Assembly (NCBI GenBank): GCA_018883265.1
Contig: VEQK01000004.1
Location: 21,464-85,463 of the forward strand
DNA: 64,000 nt
Reading direction: 5' to 3'
From: Rhodocyclaceae bacterium
GTDB taxonomy: Bacteria; Pseudomonadota; Gammaproteobacteria; Burkholderiales; Rhodocyclaceae
The position numbers and the translations under genes are program-made. Below the pieces are notes generated by a model. The model ran no database searches and had not been told where the DNA came from. It saw only the letters and a program-made list of their open reading frames with translations. Position 1 is the stretch's first letter; each line of letters begins with the position of its first letter. This document shows, in pieces, positions 31,250 to 41,060 of the stretch.

Positions 31250-32686
31250 ATGATAAGGCGTTCACAAGCTCGACCAACTGCTCCGGTCGCATCCCCTCGT
31301 GGGGGCGTCCAGAAAGCCTCGCGCCCAAGCGGCATGCAAGGTCGGGAGCAGTCCGGAGCGCCGCAGCGTCCACGCCCAGGTGTTACGGGATTACAACCGG
31401 ATTCGTTGGCCTGGGCGATTAAAACCGCAGCAGGTTGTGTGACTGATGTCGTGGCCTTTGGCCGGAGCCTGACGGCAGTGCTGGTCGATTTGCGTCGGCA
31501 GGAGTTACCGCCTTATGCGGTTCGGGCGCAGGCAATAGACCTGATTTATGCAACGCTGCGCCGATTTGGCCGTGGCGATGTTGAGTTGTCCCAACTGCTG
31601 GACCGCCCAACTGCCGAAGATGAATTACGCAACCTGTTGCGGGTCTCGCTTTGCTGGTTGGAGATGCACCCGGAAAAAGCGCACGTCGGTGTTGATCAGG
31701 CCGTCGAAGCGGCAGCCACACTCTCGGGTGGGCGTTATCGCGGCTTTGTGAATGCCATTTTGCGGCGCGCGCTGCGCGAACGCATACAACTTGACGCAGC
31801 CATTGCTGCGAACGATGAGGCGCACTATCAACATCCAGCCTGGTGGTTGCGTCGACTCAAAGCCGATTGGCCGGACGACTGGCCAGCGATTGCGGCGGGC
31901 GGTAATCGCAAACCCCCCATGGGCCTACGTGTTAACCGCTTGCGCTCGGATGTCCGCATCTATGCTCAGAAGCTGGCTGATGCCGGCATGGCGGTTGCGC
32001 CAGTGATGCCGGATGCCGGACCGGATGCCCTTTTATTGTCGCAACCGCAGCCCGCCGATTCGCTGCCCGGATTGGCCGAGGGGGATGTCGCGGTACAGGA
32101 TCTGGGTGCACAGCAGGCCGCGTTGTTGCTCGATGTGCAACCCGGCATGCGGGTTCTGGATGCCTGCGCGGCGCCGGGTGGCAAAGCCTCACACCTGCTC
32201 GAGTGCGCGCCCATTGAACTGACTGCGGTCGAAGTGGATCCGGAACGCTGTGCCGCGCTCAGGAGGGCGCTGGATCCAGCACGTTTCCCGGCCGACCGCA
32301 GTATCAACGTGATCTGTGCGGATGCCGGACGACCCGGGGCCACCTGGGCCAAACGGCCATTCGATACGATTCTGCTAGATGCCCCCTGCTCGGGCTCCGG
32401 CGTGGCAGGCCGTCATCCGGACGCCAAGTGGCTGCGTCGTGACGAAGATATTCCCACGCTGGCACGGACGCAACGTTACTTGTTGAAGGCATTGTGGCCG
32501 TTGCTTAAACCCGGTGGCCGTCTGCTGTATGGCACCTGCTCGTTGTTTGCGCAGGAAAACGGTTGGCAGATCGAGGCATTTCTGCGGGCCGTGCCCGATG
32601 CCCGCCTCGTCACCGAACGCCGGTTGTTGCCGGATAACTGTCATGACGGCTTTTATTACGCGCTACTGGAAAAGCGTCCGGTATGA
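31250..32686 (+). CDS. rsmB: 16S rRNA (cytosine967-C5)-methyltransferase RsmB
   Basis: A 478-residue RNA m5C methyltransferase. The N-terminal NusB-like domain begins at about residue 60. The SAM-dependent domain has LDACAAPGGKASHLLE (motif I), the DAPCSGSGVAGRHPD motif with the first conserved Cys, and YGTCSLFAQENG with the catalytic Cys. A basic, Pro-rich N-terminal extension of about 45 residues precedes the conserved part, so a later start is possible. It overlaps the next gene by four bases (ATGA). Confidence 0.93.
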   Translation: MIRRSQARPTAPVASPRGGVQKASRPSGMQGREQSGAPQRPRPGVTGLQPDSLAWAIKTAAGCVTDVVAFGRSLTAVLVDLRRQELPPYAVRAQAIDLIYATLRRFGRGDVELSQLLDRPTAEDELRNLLRVSLCWLEMHPEKAHVGVDQAVEAAATLSGGRYRGFVNAILRRALRERIQLDAAIAANDEAHYQHPAWWLRRLKADWPDDWPAIAAGGNRKPPMGLRVNRLRSDVRIYAQKLADAGMAVAPVMPDAGPDALLLSQPQPADSLPGLAEGDVAVQDLGAQQAALLLDVQPGMRVLDACAAPGGKASHLLECAPIELTAVEVDPERCAALRRALDPARFPADRSINVICADAGRPGATWAKRPFDTILLDAPCSGSGVAGRHPDAKWLRRDEDIPTLARTQRYLLKALWPLLKPGGRLLYGTCSLFAQENGWQIEAFLRAVPDARLVTERRLLPDNCHDGFYYALLEKRPV

Positions 32687-33267
32687 GGATGGGCCCTGTT
32701 CTGCGCATGATCGGTCACCTGCTCGTGGCCGTGAGCCTGGGATCGCAGACCCTGCCGGCGATGGCTGCAGGCGCCGAGGTTCGTGCGCCGGCCATCGTGC
32801 AAACGGACGAAGCGGTGTTGCTGACAGGTCATTTCGCATTGGCACTCTCTCCTGCACTGACCGATGCAGTGAATCATGGCATTCCGCTGGTTTTCCAGAT
32901 GGAAGCGGAACTGAAACGGTCGCGTTGGTATTGGACGGATGAAACGCTTTACCGCGCGCGCGTCGACCGGCGGTTGACCTATAACGCGCTGGTCAGAAAT
33001 TACCGTGTGAGCGAGGGTGCGAACGGCCGGAATTTCCTGAATATGGAAGATGCCGTCGCGTACATCGCCCGTCCGGCGGAATGGCGGTTGCCCACGGGGC
33101 AAGCCAGAACCGGCGAGATGATTGACGTCGCGATTCGCTTTCGTCTGGACCCTGCATTCCTGCCGAAGCCATTTCAGGTGGTCTCTTTTGGCGACCATGA
33201 CTGGCGGGTTGATAGTGATTGGCGCATGTTCCGCCTGACGGTGCCGCCAACCATGGGAGCGAAGTGA
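32683..33267 (+). CDS. DUF4390 domain protein (exported)
   Basis: A 194-residue protein with an N-terminal signal peptide (LLVAVSLGSQTLPAMAAG). The DUF4390 pattern is visible: GHFALALSPALTDAVNHGIPLVF, the RSRWYWTDETL segment, YNALVRNYRVS and DVAIRFRLDPAFLPKPFQV. The function is unknown, but it is nearly always placed between rsmB and the NtrY-type kinase gene in betaproteobacteria. It overlaps both neighbours by 3-4 bases, so all are likely one operon. Confidence 0.88.
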   Translation: MRMGPVLRMIGHLLVAVSLGSQTLPAMAAGAEVRAPAIVQTDEAVLLTGHFALALSPALTDAVNHGIPLVFQMEAELKRSRWYWTDETLYRARVDRRLTYNALVRNYRVSEGANGRNFLNMEDAVAYIARPAEWRLPTGQARTGEMIDVAIRFRLDPAFLPKPFQVVSFGDHDWRVDSDWRMFRLTVPPTMGAK

Positions 33268-35426
33268 TGCGTCTGGCGATGCTGATCATGACGCTCGTCT
33301 CGGTGGCGCTGCTTTTTCTGCTGACGCAGGCTTCGGCAAACACCGATTTCTTCGCCCGCCACTATGTCTGGCTCGTCGGTTTGAATGTGGGTCTTGGCCT
33401 GGCGATGACGGCTGTGATTGGCGTGCAGCTCTATCGGCTCTGGCGTGATCATCGCGAGCAGATTTTCGGTGCGCGCCTGAAGTTCCGGTTGATGCTGATG
33501 CTGGCCATCATGGCGCTGGTGCCGGGTGCAATCATTTATGCCGTGTCCGTACAGTTCGTGACGCGTAGCATCGAAAGCTGGTTTGATGTTCGGGTTGAGC
33601 AGGCTCTGGAAGCGGGCCTCAATCTTGGCCGCGATGCGCTGGAAGGTCTTACTGTCGGGTTGGTCGCTACAACCCGTGATGCGGCGACGGCAATTGCCCA
33701 GCGGGGAAATACCGCTGCGCCGGCGGTACTCGTGAAACTGAAGGAGGTCACGAACGCGCAGTCAGCGATGGTGCTGCAGGTTGCGGGTAACCGCATCCAC
33801 GTATTGGCTTCATCGGAGGCGCGTGCTGAACAGTGGGTGTTGCCGTTGCCCACGCAGATATCGGCGGCTCGCAAGGACGGTGCATTCTCCGCGATTGAAG
33901 CCGACAGCACTGGGCAACCCGTGCTGCGCGCCATGGTGCAGCTACCCGGGGACGAATCCCAGAGTCAGCCGCGCCTGCTTGAAGTCGTGGTGCCGGTACC
34001 CGAGAAGCTTGCAGCAGATTCCGAGGCGGTGCAGACGGTTTACCGGGAATATCGCGAGCTGGAGTTGGCGCGTGCCGGCCTGACCCGATTGTATGCAATC
34101 ACGCTGACCCTGACCTTGTTGCTGGCCCTCGCGGCAGCATTTGCCGCAGCCTTCATCCTAGCCCGCCGTTTCACGGCGCCCCTGACGATTCTGGCCGAGG
34201 GAACGCAGGCCGTTGCGGCGGGCGATTTGTCGCCGAAACAGATTGTCGTGAGCAATGACGAGTTAGGGATCCTGACGCAGTCATTTAATCGCATGACCTA
34301 TCAGTTGCGCGAGGCGCATACCGAAACAGAACGGCATCGGGGCGATCTTGAGCGGGCACGGGCCTATCTCCAGGAGGTGCTCGACAACCTGTCGGCCGGT
34401 GTGTTGGCGTTTGACCGGCGATTTGTGCTGAAAGCCGTGAATGGTGCTGCAAAGAAGCTACTGGCCGAGGAGTGGGTGGGGCTTTTATTTGAGCCGTTGG
34501 AAGCATGGCCGCGTCAGGAACAATTGGCGCGCACGATACGCGACGGTTTTGCCCGGCATGGCGATGCCGCCTGGCAGATCGAGGTGGAGCGCGTACAGCC
34601 CGATGGCCGTAAGCAGCAACTGATGGTGCACGGGTCCGAGTTACCAGAATCCTCGGGCGGCGGTTACGTGGTGGTGTTTGATGATATTACCGAACTGATT
34701 CTGGCGCAGCGTGCGACGGCCTGGGGAGAAGTGGCGCGTCGCCTGGCCCATGAAATCAAGAATCCGTTGACGCCGATTCAATTGGCGGCAGAACGACTGG
34801 AACACAAGTTGACCGCTCACCTGAACGAACCGGATGCCGAGATCCTGCAACGCTCGACCCGGACGATCGTCAATCAGGTTCAGGCCATGAAGCGGATGGT
34901 GGATAGCTTCCGCGATTATGCGCGTTTGCCACCGGCCAATCTGGTGACGCTGGACCTGAACGAACTGCTGGGCGACATGCTGGTGCTGTATGAATCCTCA
35001 CCGACCCCGATTCACACGGCGCTGGCAGCGGATTTGCCGCGCATCAAAGCCGACCCTAACCAGTTACGCCAGATCATTCACAATCTGATCCGCAATGCCC
35101 AGGATGCAACCGAAGGGCGTGGCAATCGGCAGATTGATGTGAGTACGCGTCATGTGAATCGGCACGTCGAATTGATTATTGCCGATACCGGACCAGGATT
35201 TCCTCCGGAGATCATGGCGAACGCATTTGAACCCTATGTCACCACCAAGCCCAAGGGAACCGGTCTGGGCCTGCCGATCGTCAAGAAGATTATTGAGGAT
35301 CATGGCGGCAGGATCGCTCTGGGTAATCGAACCACCGGCGGTGCCGAGGTCTGTATTTTCTTACAGACTGCTGAAGCTGCTGAGGGTGTCCATCAACGAG
35401 ATAATGAAAAGTCGGTAGGAGCCTGA
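33267..35426 (+). CDS. ntrY: NtrY-type membrane sensor histidine kinase
   Basis: A 719-residue kinase. Two or three N-terminal membrane helices (MLIMTLVSVALLFLLTQA and a following pair) precede a periplasmic region and another helix near residue 285. A HAMP domain comes next (RRFTAPLTILAEGTQAVAAG), then a PAS domain. The HisKA H-box is RRLAHEIKNPLTPIQLAAER with His at about 495. The HATPase N-box is IIHNLIRNAQDAT, and GTGLGLPIVKKI completes it. It starts in overlap with the DUF4390 stop and is one base from the response regulator. NtrYX systems respond to nitrogen or redox state in known cases; the signal here is not evident. Confidence 0.9.
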   Translation: MRLAMLIMTLVSVALLFLLTQASANTDFFARHYVWLVGLNVGLGLAMTAVIGVQLYRLWRDHREQIFGARLKFRLMLMLAIMALVPGAIIYAVSVQFVTRSIESWFDVRVEQALEAGLNLGRDALEGLTVGLVATTRDAATAIAQRGNTAAPAVLVKLKEVTNAQSAMVLQVAGNRIHVLASSEARAEQWVLPLPTQISAARKDGAFSAIEADSTGQPVLRAMVQLPGDESQSQPRLLEVVVPVPEKLAADSEAVQTVYREYRELELARAGLTRLYAITLTLTLLLALAAAFAAAFILARRFTAPLTILAEGTQAVAAGDLSPKQIVVSNDELGILTQSFNRMTYQLREAHTETERHRGDLERARAYLQEVLDNLSAGVLAFDRRFVLKAVNGAAKKLLAEEWVGLLFEPLEAWPRQEQLARTIRDGFARHGDAAWQIEVERVQPDGRKQQLMVHGSELPESSGGGYVVVFDDITELILAQRATAWGEVARRLAHEIKNPLTPIQLAAERLEHKLTAHLNEPDAEILQRSTRTIVNQVQAMKRMVDSFRDYARLPPANLVTLDLNELLGDMLVLYESSPTPIHTALAADLPRIKADPNQLRQIIHNLIRNAQDATEGRGNRQIDVSTRHVNRHVELIIADTGPGFPPEIMANAFEPYVTTKPKGTGLGLPIVKKIIEDHGGRIALGNRTTGGAEVCIFLQTAEAAEGVHQRDNEKSVGA

Positions 35427-35427
35427 T

Positions 35428-36720
35428 ATGGCGGAAATACTGGTAGTCGATGATGAAGTCGGGATTCGCGAGCTGCTTTCCGAGATCCTTGCAGATGAAG
35501 GTCACAGCGTTTCGCTTGCCGAGAATGCGACCAAGGCGCGGGAATTGCGCGGTAGCCGACGCCCGGATCTGGTCTTGCTGGATATCTGGATGCCGGACGC
35601 CGATGGTATTTCGCTGCTCAAGGAATGGTCGGCTAACGGTCTGCTGACAATGCCGGTGGTCATGATGTCCGGGCACGGCACGATTGATACCGCCGTTGAA
35701 GCAACGCGGATTGGCGCCGTCGATTTTCTGGAGAAGCCGATCGCGTTGCAGAAGCTTTTGGCCACCGTCAAGAAATGTCTGAAACCCGATGCGTCGGCGA
35801 CGCGCCAACACTATGCGGTGGATTCCCTGCTGCAGATTGGGTTACTCAAGAAGTTCGCGCAGCGCATTGCGCAGTCTGCCAAGCATTCGCCGGTTCTTTT
35901 CCTACGTGGCGCCCAGGGCCTGGTGGCTGAAGTCGGCGCTCGCAGCCTGCTGGCGCCGCATGCGCCCTGGCTCAATCTGTCGCAGGAAAGCCGGGCGATT
36001 ACCCAGGAGATGCTTGAGCAGCATGCGGGCGGTGTTCTGTTCTTGCCGGAGCTTTATGGCGCCGGTCGGATGACACAGATGAATCTGGCCTTTGTGCTGG
36101 AGCGTCTGGTCAAGTACCGGCTGACACTGGTGGTAGCCAGCGCGCATGCCGTTGAGGCAATTATCGAAAGCGGTGTTGATCCTGCGCTGGTATCCCGTTT
36201 AAGCGATGTTTGGGTGGGTCTGCCATCGTTGTCGGAATCGGCGAATGACCTGCCGGAACTTCTGCCGGCATTACTGACCCTACTCTGTGAGCAAGGCAAC
36301 ATTCCGCACCGCTACATGGCACCGGATGCGCTCAACGTCTTGCGCCAGAAGTCTTGGTCGGGTGCCGATGGTGGCTGGAGTTCGCTGTTGGGTACACTGA
36401 AGAACCTGGCGCTCAACGCACTGGATGAAACCATTAGCCGCCAGGATGTGGATGGTCTTTTGCAGACCGCCGAAACGCTGGCCGAAGAATCGCCCGCAGA
36501 AGAGGTGGCGGGGTCTTTGGGCGCTTTTTATGAGATGACGCTCAAGGAGGCGCGCGACGCTTTTGAACGCCTGTACCTGATGCACCATATTGCACGCAGT
36601 AACGGCAACATGACCCGGGTTGCCGAACAGAGCGGCCTAGAACGGACGCATCTCTACCGTAAATTCAAACAGCTGGGCATTACGCTGGATCGGCGCGATG
36701 CCGGCAGTAATGCTGCCTGA
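35428..36720 (+). CDS. ntrX: NtrX-type response regulator with degenerate AAA+ domain
   Basis: A 430-residue regulator. The receiver domain is at 1-120, with the phospho-acceptor at Asp52 in DLVLLDIWMPD and Lys in DFLEKPI. The central region (about 135-320) lines up with a sigma54-activating AAA+ domain. However, the Walker A motif is replaced by LFLRGAQGLVAEVGA, there is no GAFTGA loop, and Walker B survives only as GGVLFLPEL. A Fis-type HTH ends the protein (NMTRVAEQSGLERTHLYRKF). It therefore probably cannot hydrolyse ATP to activate sigma54. It is more likely a direct DNA-binding regulator paired with the upstream kinase. Confidence 0.85.
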   Translation: MAEILVVDDEVGIRELLSEILADEGHSVSLAENATKARELRGSRRPDLVLLDIWMPDADGISLLKEWSANGLLTMPVVMMSGHGTIDTAVEATRIGAVDFLEKPIALQKLLATVKKCLKPDASATRQHYAVDSLLQIGLLKKFAQRIAQSAKHSPVLFLRGAQGLVAEVGARSLLAPHAPWLNLSQESRAITQEMLEQHAGGVLFLPELYGAGRMTQMNLAFVLERLVKYRLTLVVASAHAVEAIIESGVDPALVSRLSDVWVGLPSLSESANDLPELLPALLTLLCEQGNIPHRYMAPDALNVLRQKSWSGADGGWSSLLGTLKNLALNALDETISRQDVDGLLQTAETLAEESPAEEVAGSLGAFYEMTLKEARDAFERLYLMHHIARSNGNMTRVAEQSGLERTHLYRKFKQLGITLDRRDAGSNAA

Positions 36721-36761
36721 TATCGCTGACTGCTTAATCGACTATGAACTCTGGAGTTGCT

Positions 36762-37835
36762 GTGAATCGTCCCCGTAATGATCTTTTTTTGCGAGCCTTG
36801 CTCAAAGAGCCTACCGAAACGACGCCTGTCTGGCTGATGCGCCAGGCCGGGCGATATCTGCCGGAGTATCGCGAAACGCGCAAGCGTGCCGGGAGTTTCC
36901 TGGGGCTTTGCAAGAATCCGGCTTATGCCTGCGAGGTGACGCTGCAGCCGCTGGCGCGTTATGACCTTGATGCAGCCATTCTTTTTTCGGATATTCTCAC
37001 TGTCCCGGACGCCATGGGCCTGGGTCTGTACTTTTCCGAAGGCGAAGGTCCGAAGTTCGAGCGTCCGCTGCGGGACGAATGGGAGATCCGTAACCTCTGT
37101 GTGCCCGATCCCCATGACCAGCTACGCTATGTCATTGATGCCGTCGCCGAAATTCGTCGGGCGCTGGATAACAGCGTACCGCTCATTGGTTTTTCGGGCA
37201 GCCCGTGGACACTGGCTTGCTACATGGTAGAGGGTGGCGCCTCCGATGACTACGCACGCATCAAGACGATGTTGTACGATCGACCGGATCTGATGCACAA
37301 GATCCTGGAGGTCACGGCCGAGTCGGTCATTCAGTATCTGAATGCCCAAATCGAGGCCGGCGCGCAGGCCGTGATGGTTTTCGATTCCTGGGGCGGTACC
37401 CTGGCCGAGGCAGCGTTCCACGAATTTTCGCTCAATTACATGAAACGGATCATTGCGGGTCTGCACAAGACTTGGGACGGTGCGCGCATTCCCTCTATCG
37501 TCTTTACCAAGGGCGGCGGGCTCTGGCTTGAGGCATTGGCGGACACGGGCGCCAATGGGCTGGGATTGGACTGGACCATTGATATCGGCAAGGCGCGTGT
37601 CCGCGTCGGTGACCGGGTGGCGCTGCAGGGTAATCTGGATCCGACGATTCTTCGTGCCGGCCCGGAAGCCGTAGCGCGCGAAGCGGAAAAAGTGCTGCGT
37701 AGCTTTGGTGCTGCCGATACCGGTCACGTTTTTAATCTCGGGCATGGTATTTCACAATTCACCCCGCCGGAGAACGTTGCAGTGCTCGTCGACACCGTGC
37801 ATTCGGTCAGTCGCGCCATACGGGCGGGCCGCTGA
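36762..37835 (+). CDS. hemE: Uroporphyrinogen decarboxylase
   Basis: A 357-residue heme-synthesis enzyme that decarboxylates uroporphyrinogen III to coproporphyrinogen III. The N-terminal [12 protein letters not shown] and [16 protein letters not shown] motifs hold the substrate-binding Arg residues. [12 protein letters not shown] and the C-terminal VFNLGHGI complete it. I prefer the GTG at 36762, which has GGAG five bases upstream and aligns with family N-termini. An ATG at 36744 is in frame but has no ribosome-binding site. Confidence 0.96.
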   Translation: MNRPRNDLFLRALLKEPTETTPVWLMRQAGRYLPEYRETRKRAGSFLGLCKNPAYACEVTLQPLARYDLDAAILFSDILTVPDAMGLGLYFSEGEGPKFERPLRDEWEIRNLCVPDPHDQLRYVIDAVAEIRRALDNSVPLIGFSGSPWTLACYMVEGGASDDYARIKTMLYDRPDLMHKILEVTAESVIQYLNAQIEAGAQAVMVFDSWGGTLAEAAFHEFSLNYMKRIIAGLHKTWDGARIPSIVFTKGGGLWLEALADTGANGLGLDWTIDIGKARVRVGDRVALQGNLDPTILRAGPEAVAREAEKVLRSFGAADTGHVFNLGHGISQFTPPENVAVLVDTVHSVSRAIRAGR

Positions 37836-37947
37836 GGCGGCTCTTGGGAGCCCGTCCGCATGGTAACGGCATAATCTGAGTGCAAGGTAGTCCCGTGGCC
37901 GGTTTCACCCTGTCAAGAGGCCCGATCCGAGCTTCTTACCCACAAAG

Positions 37948-37956
37948 TTATCCACA
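37948..37956 (+). promoter_or_regulatory. Perfect DnaA box between hemE and priA
   Basis: TTATCCACA at 37948-37956 is an exact DnaA box, followed closely by other AT-rich sequence, in the 202-base gap between hemE and priA. A DnaA box in front of a replication-restart helicase gene could link priA expression to DnaA. No other feature is clear in the gap, apart from a short GC-rich stem (GCCGC ... GCGGC) over the hemE stop. Confidence 0.4.
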
Positions 37957-38037
37957 ATGGGGATTTGTCGGTTTTCATCGACTAAACAATGGGTTGCGGG
38001 TTTGTGCAGAGAAGCCCGTTAACAAATATCCTCTAAC

Positions 38038-40116
38038 ATGGTGCTTTCGATGAGCGGACAAAACCTCCTGGAAAATCCGGAGGTTGCATGGCGTTTACGC
38101 GTCGCGATTGATGCCCCGTTGGCGTCCTGCTTCGATTACCTGGGGCCGTTGGACGTGACGCCGGCAGACGTGGGTTACCGGGTCGTTGTACCCTTCGGAT
38201 CCGGTCGGCGGGTGGGGCTAATTCTGGAGGTGCTGCCCCTGCAGGATGCGAGCGACCCCTTGGCCCCCGGTTCAGCCAGCCTCAAGTTGGCCGAGGTTGT
38301 CTTACGTGACCTGCCGCCACTACCAACGGACTGGATGGATTTGTGTTTGTTTGCGGCCAGCTACTACCAGGCGGCTCCGGGTGAGGCCCTGTTACAGGCA
38401 ATACCGACGGGGTTGCGTAAACCTGATCCGACCAAGCGACGCTCGATCAAGCGGGTTGAACCTGCACACATCGCTGCGACGTCGCTGCCTGAATTGACGG
38501 CGTGTCAGAGCGCGGTGCTCACCGAACTGTTGCCTCGACTTCAGGGATATTCGGCAAATCTGCTCTTTGGTGTGACGGGCTCGGGTAAAACCGAGGTCTA
38601 TCTGCGCTTAATCGACGATGTACTCGCAGCAGGCAAGCAGGTATTGGTACTGGTACCCGAAATCAATCTAACGCCGTTGTTGGAAGCGCGTGTTGCCGCG
38701 CGCTTTCCGGCAGTGACGGTGGTTAGCCTGCATAGCGAAGTCACTGAAGCCGCTCGTGCCCGATATTTTTCTGCGGCGCTTGGTGGTGAGGCGCGCATTG
38801 TTATTGGGACCCGGCTTGCTGTGTTTACGCCGATGCCGGATCTGGGGCTGATCATTGTGGACGAGGAACATGACCCGGCCTACAAGCAACTCGAAGGCAT
38901 GCGATATCACGCGCGTGATCTGGCCGTCTGGCGCGCCCGTCAGCTGACTGTGCCAATTGTGCTCGGTTCGGCGACGCCTTCGCCCGAGAGCTGGTCCAAC
39001 GTACAGAGTGGACGCTACAAACGTCTCGATCTACCCGAGCGTGCGCACGCCGAAGCCGTGTTGCCGACAGTGAGCTTGCTCGATACGCGACGGCTAACAC
39101 TCGACGAAGGATTGTCTCAGTCGCTGCTTGAGGCGCTGGCTCAGGGCTTGACCGCCGGCGAGCAAAGCCTGCTGTTTATTAATCGGCGTGGCTATGCACC
39201 GGTGCTCACCTGCACTGCCTGTGGCTGGGTATCGAACTGCCGACGCTGTGCGGCGCATCGGGTCGTACACCGAATGGATCGCACGCTGCGCTGCCACCAT
39301 TGTGGTGACACCTCGCCGATTCCACGTCAGTGCCCTGATTGCGGCAACGCCGATTTGCGGCCGCTGGGCCGTGGAACGCAGCGCATCGAGGAAGCCTTGC
39401 AAAAACATTTCCCTCAGGCACGGATACTGCGCGTCGATCGCGATGTAGCAACCACACGCAAACAGTGGGAAGCGCTTGAGGAACAAATCCGGTCTTGTGA
39501 GGTCGATATTCTGGTCGGCACACAGATGCTGGCGAAGGGTCACGACTTTCCGGCATTGACGCGGGTTGGCGTGGTCGGGGCCGATTCAGGGTTGTTTGCG
39601 GCCGATTGGCGTGCACCGGAGCGGCTGTTTGCCCAGCTCATGCAGGTGGCCGGTCGCGCGGGCCGCGCAGCACAACCGGGGCGGGTGATTGTTCAGACTG
39701 AACATCCCGAGCATCCGCTCTATCAGTGCCTGCTTCGTCACGATGTGCCGGGCTTTCTGGAAATGGAATTAAAAGAGCGGCAACGCGCCGGATTTCCACC
39801 TTACGCCTCGCAAGCGATCGTGCGTGCCGAGGCAAAGCAGCTGCAGACCGTGCTGGAATTTCTCGGACGAATTCGAACGCTGGTTTCAGCCGAGTCCCAT
39901 CCGGACGTATTTATGTATGACCCGGTGCCCATGCGCATGGTCAAGCTGGCAGGTCGTGAGCGGGCCCAACTGTTGATCGAGTCGCCCAGCCGCATCGCGC
40001 TACAGAATTTTCTGAATGACTGGTTGCCAAAAATCAGCGCCGGGCGTGGTATGACGCGGGGTCATGCACCGGGGGGCGTAAGGTGGGGCGTCGAGGTCGA
40101 TCCGCTGGAATGCTAG
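38038..40116 (+). CDS. priA: Primosomal replication-restart helicase PriA
   Basis: A 692-residue 3'-5' helicase that rebuilds replication forks. It has the N-terminal DNA-binding domain (WRLRVAIDAPLASCFDYLGP) and Walker A in LLFGVTGSGKTEVYLR. The DEEHD box is IIVDEEHDPAYKQ. Zinc-binding cysteine pairs appear in CTACGWVSNCRRC and CHHCGDTSPIPRQCPDCG, and helicase motifs V/VI in LVGTQMLAKGHDF and VAGRAGRA. The exact start is uncertain (ATG at 38038 or 38050), as neither has a strong ribosome-binding site. The length is slightly under the usual 730. Confidence 0.95.
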   Translation: MVLSMSGQNLLENPEVAWRLRVAIDAPLASCFDYLGPLDVTPADVGYRVVVPFGSGRRVGLILEVLPLQDASDPLAPGSASLKLAEVVLRDLPPLPTDWMDLCLFAASYYQAAPGEALLQAIPTGLRKPDPTKRRSIKRVEPAHIAATSLPELTACQSAVLTELLPRLQGYSANLLFGVTGSGKTEVYLRLIDDVLAAGKQVLVLVPEINLTPLLEARVAARFPAVTVVSLHSEVTEAARARYFSAALGGEARIVIGTRLAVFTPMPDLGLIIVDEEHDPAYKQLEGMRYHARDLAVWRARQLTVPIVLGSATPSPESWSNVQSGRYKRLDLPERAHAEAVLPTVSLLDTRRLTLDEGLSQSLLEALAQGLTAGEQSLLFINRRGYAPVLTCTACGWVSNCRRCAAHRVVHRMDRTLRCHHCGDTSPIPRQCPDCGNADLRPLGRGTQRIEEALQKHFPQARILRVDRDVATTRKQWEALEEQIRSCEVDILVGTQMLAKGHDFPALTRVGVVGADSGLFAADWRAPERLFAQLMQVAGRAGRAAQPGRVIVQTEHPEHPLYQCLLRHDVPGFLEMELKERQRAGFPPYASQAIVRAEAKQLQTVLEFLGRIRTLVSAESHPDVFMYDPVPMRMVKLAGRERAQLLIESPSRIALQNFLNDWLPKISAGRGMTRGHAPGGVRWGVEVDPLEC

Positions 40117-40150
40117 GGATACCTTGACCTGAGCACCCGCGTTGTTGCGT

Positions 40151-41056
40151 TTATAGTCGCGCGGCGCCGCGCACGCCAGAGCTATCGCCAAACTTGGGCA
40201 GCAGCAATTTCGTGCGCAGCGGTGTACCCGCCGGAAGAAAGACATGCACCGGTAGTGCGACATGGAGGTCGGCGACGAGATTCGGACGCTGCGCCACCCC
40301 ACCGCCAAGGACGATCGCATCCGGATCACAGACGTTGATAACGCAGGCCAGCGATCGGGCCAGGCGCTCCGTATGCCGGTTAAGCGCTTCGCTTGCGTCT
40401 TGATCGCCTGCCCGGGCAGCGGCAATCAGCGTGGGTACATCATGCACATCTGTTTGCCCGTGCTGCCGATGATAATCGGCAACCAGTGCCGGGCCGGATA
40501 GCCACGCCTCAATACAGCCCTGCTTACCGCAGTAACAGCGCGGGCCGGGCAACTCATCCAGCGACGCGATCGGTAACGGGTTGTGGCCCCATTCACCGGT
40601 CAAACCATTGGGGCCCTCTAGTAGACGTCCGTGGATGAACCAGCCACCCCCCACTCCGGTGCCGAGAATAACGGCAAAGACAGATGCGGACTCTTGAGCG
40701 ATGCCATCCGTCGCTTCAGATAAGGCAAGGCAGTCCGCATCGTTGGCCAGCCTTACCGCGCGCTGCAGCTGTGCTTGCAAATCGCTCTGGAGTCGCTGAC
40801 CGTTCAGACAGGTGGAGTTGGCATTACGAATTTTGCCATCGATCGGATTCATGGAGCCCGGGTGTCCAACGCCAAGGTGCTCACAGGATTCGTTGAGTGC
40901 AGATTCGGCGCGTTGAACCAGATGCCTTATGGCGTTCAGAGTTGCCGGGTAATCCCCCAGTGGCGTTGCGACACGTTCCCGAAAGCGGAAGTTTCCAGCT
41001 TGATCTAGCACAGCGGCTTCAATCTTGGTGCCGCCCAGGTCGATACCGATACGCAT
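40151..41056 (-). CDS. mak: Fructokinase, ROK family (Mak-like)
   Basis: A 301-residue sugar kinase. It begins MRIGIDLGGTKIEAAVLD (phosphate-binding motif). It contains NANSTCLNGQ, AVILGTGVGGGWFIHGRLLEG and GEWGHNPLP. The ROK zinc-site motif is CYCGKQGCIEAWLSG, and the chain ends GDSSGVRGAARL. These blocks closely follow E. coli Mak (fructokinase), so fructose is the likely substrate. The ATG at 41056 starts the conserved N-terminus and lies four bases after the stop of the upstream permease gene, implying an operon. Confidence 0.85.
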   Translation of the reverse strand: MRIGIDLGGTKIEAAVLDQAGNFRFRERVATPLGDYPATLNAIRHLVQRAESALNESCEHLGVGHPGSMNPIDGKIRNANSTCLNGQRLQSDLQAQLQRAVRLANDADCLALSEATDGIAQESASVFAVILGTGVGGGWFIHGRLLEGPNGLTGEWGHNPLPIASLDELPGPRCYCGKQGCIEAWLSGPALVADYHRQHGQTDVHDVPTLIAAARAGDQDASEALNRHTERLARSLACVINVCDPDAIVLGGGVAQRPNLVADLHVALPVHVFLPAGTPLRTKLLLPKFGDSSGVRGAARL

Positions 41057-41060
41057 GGCC

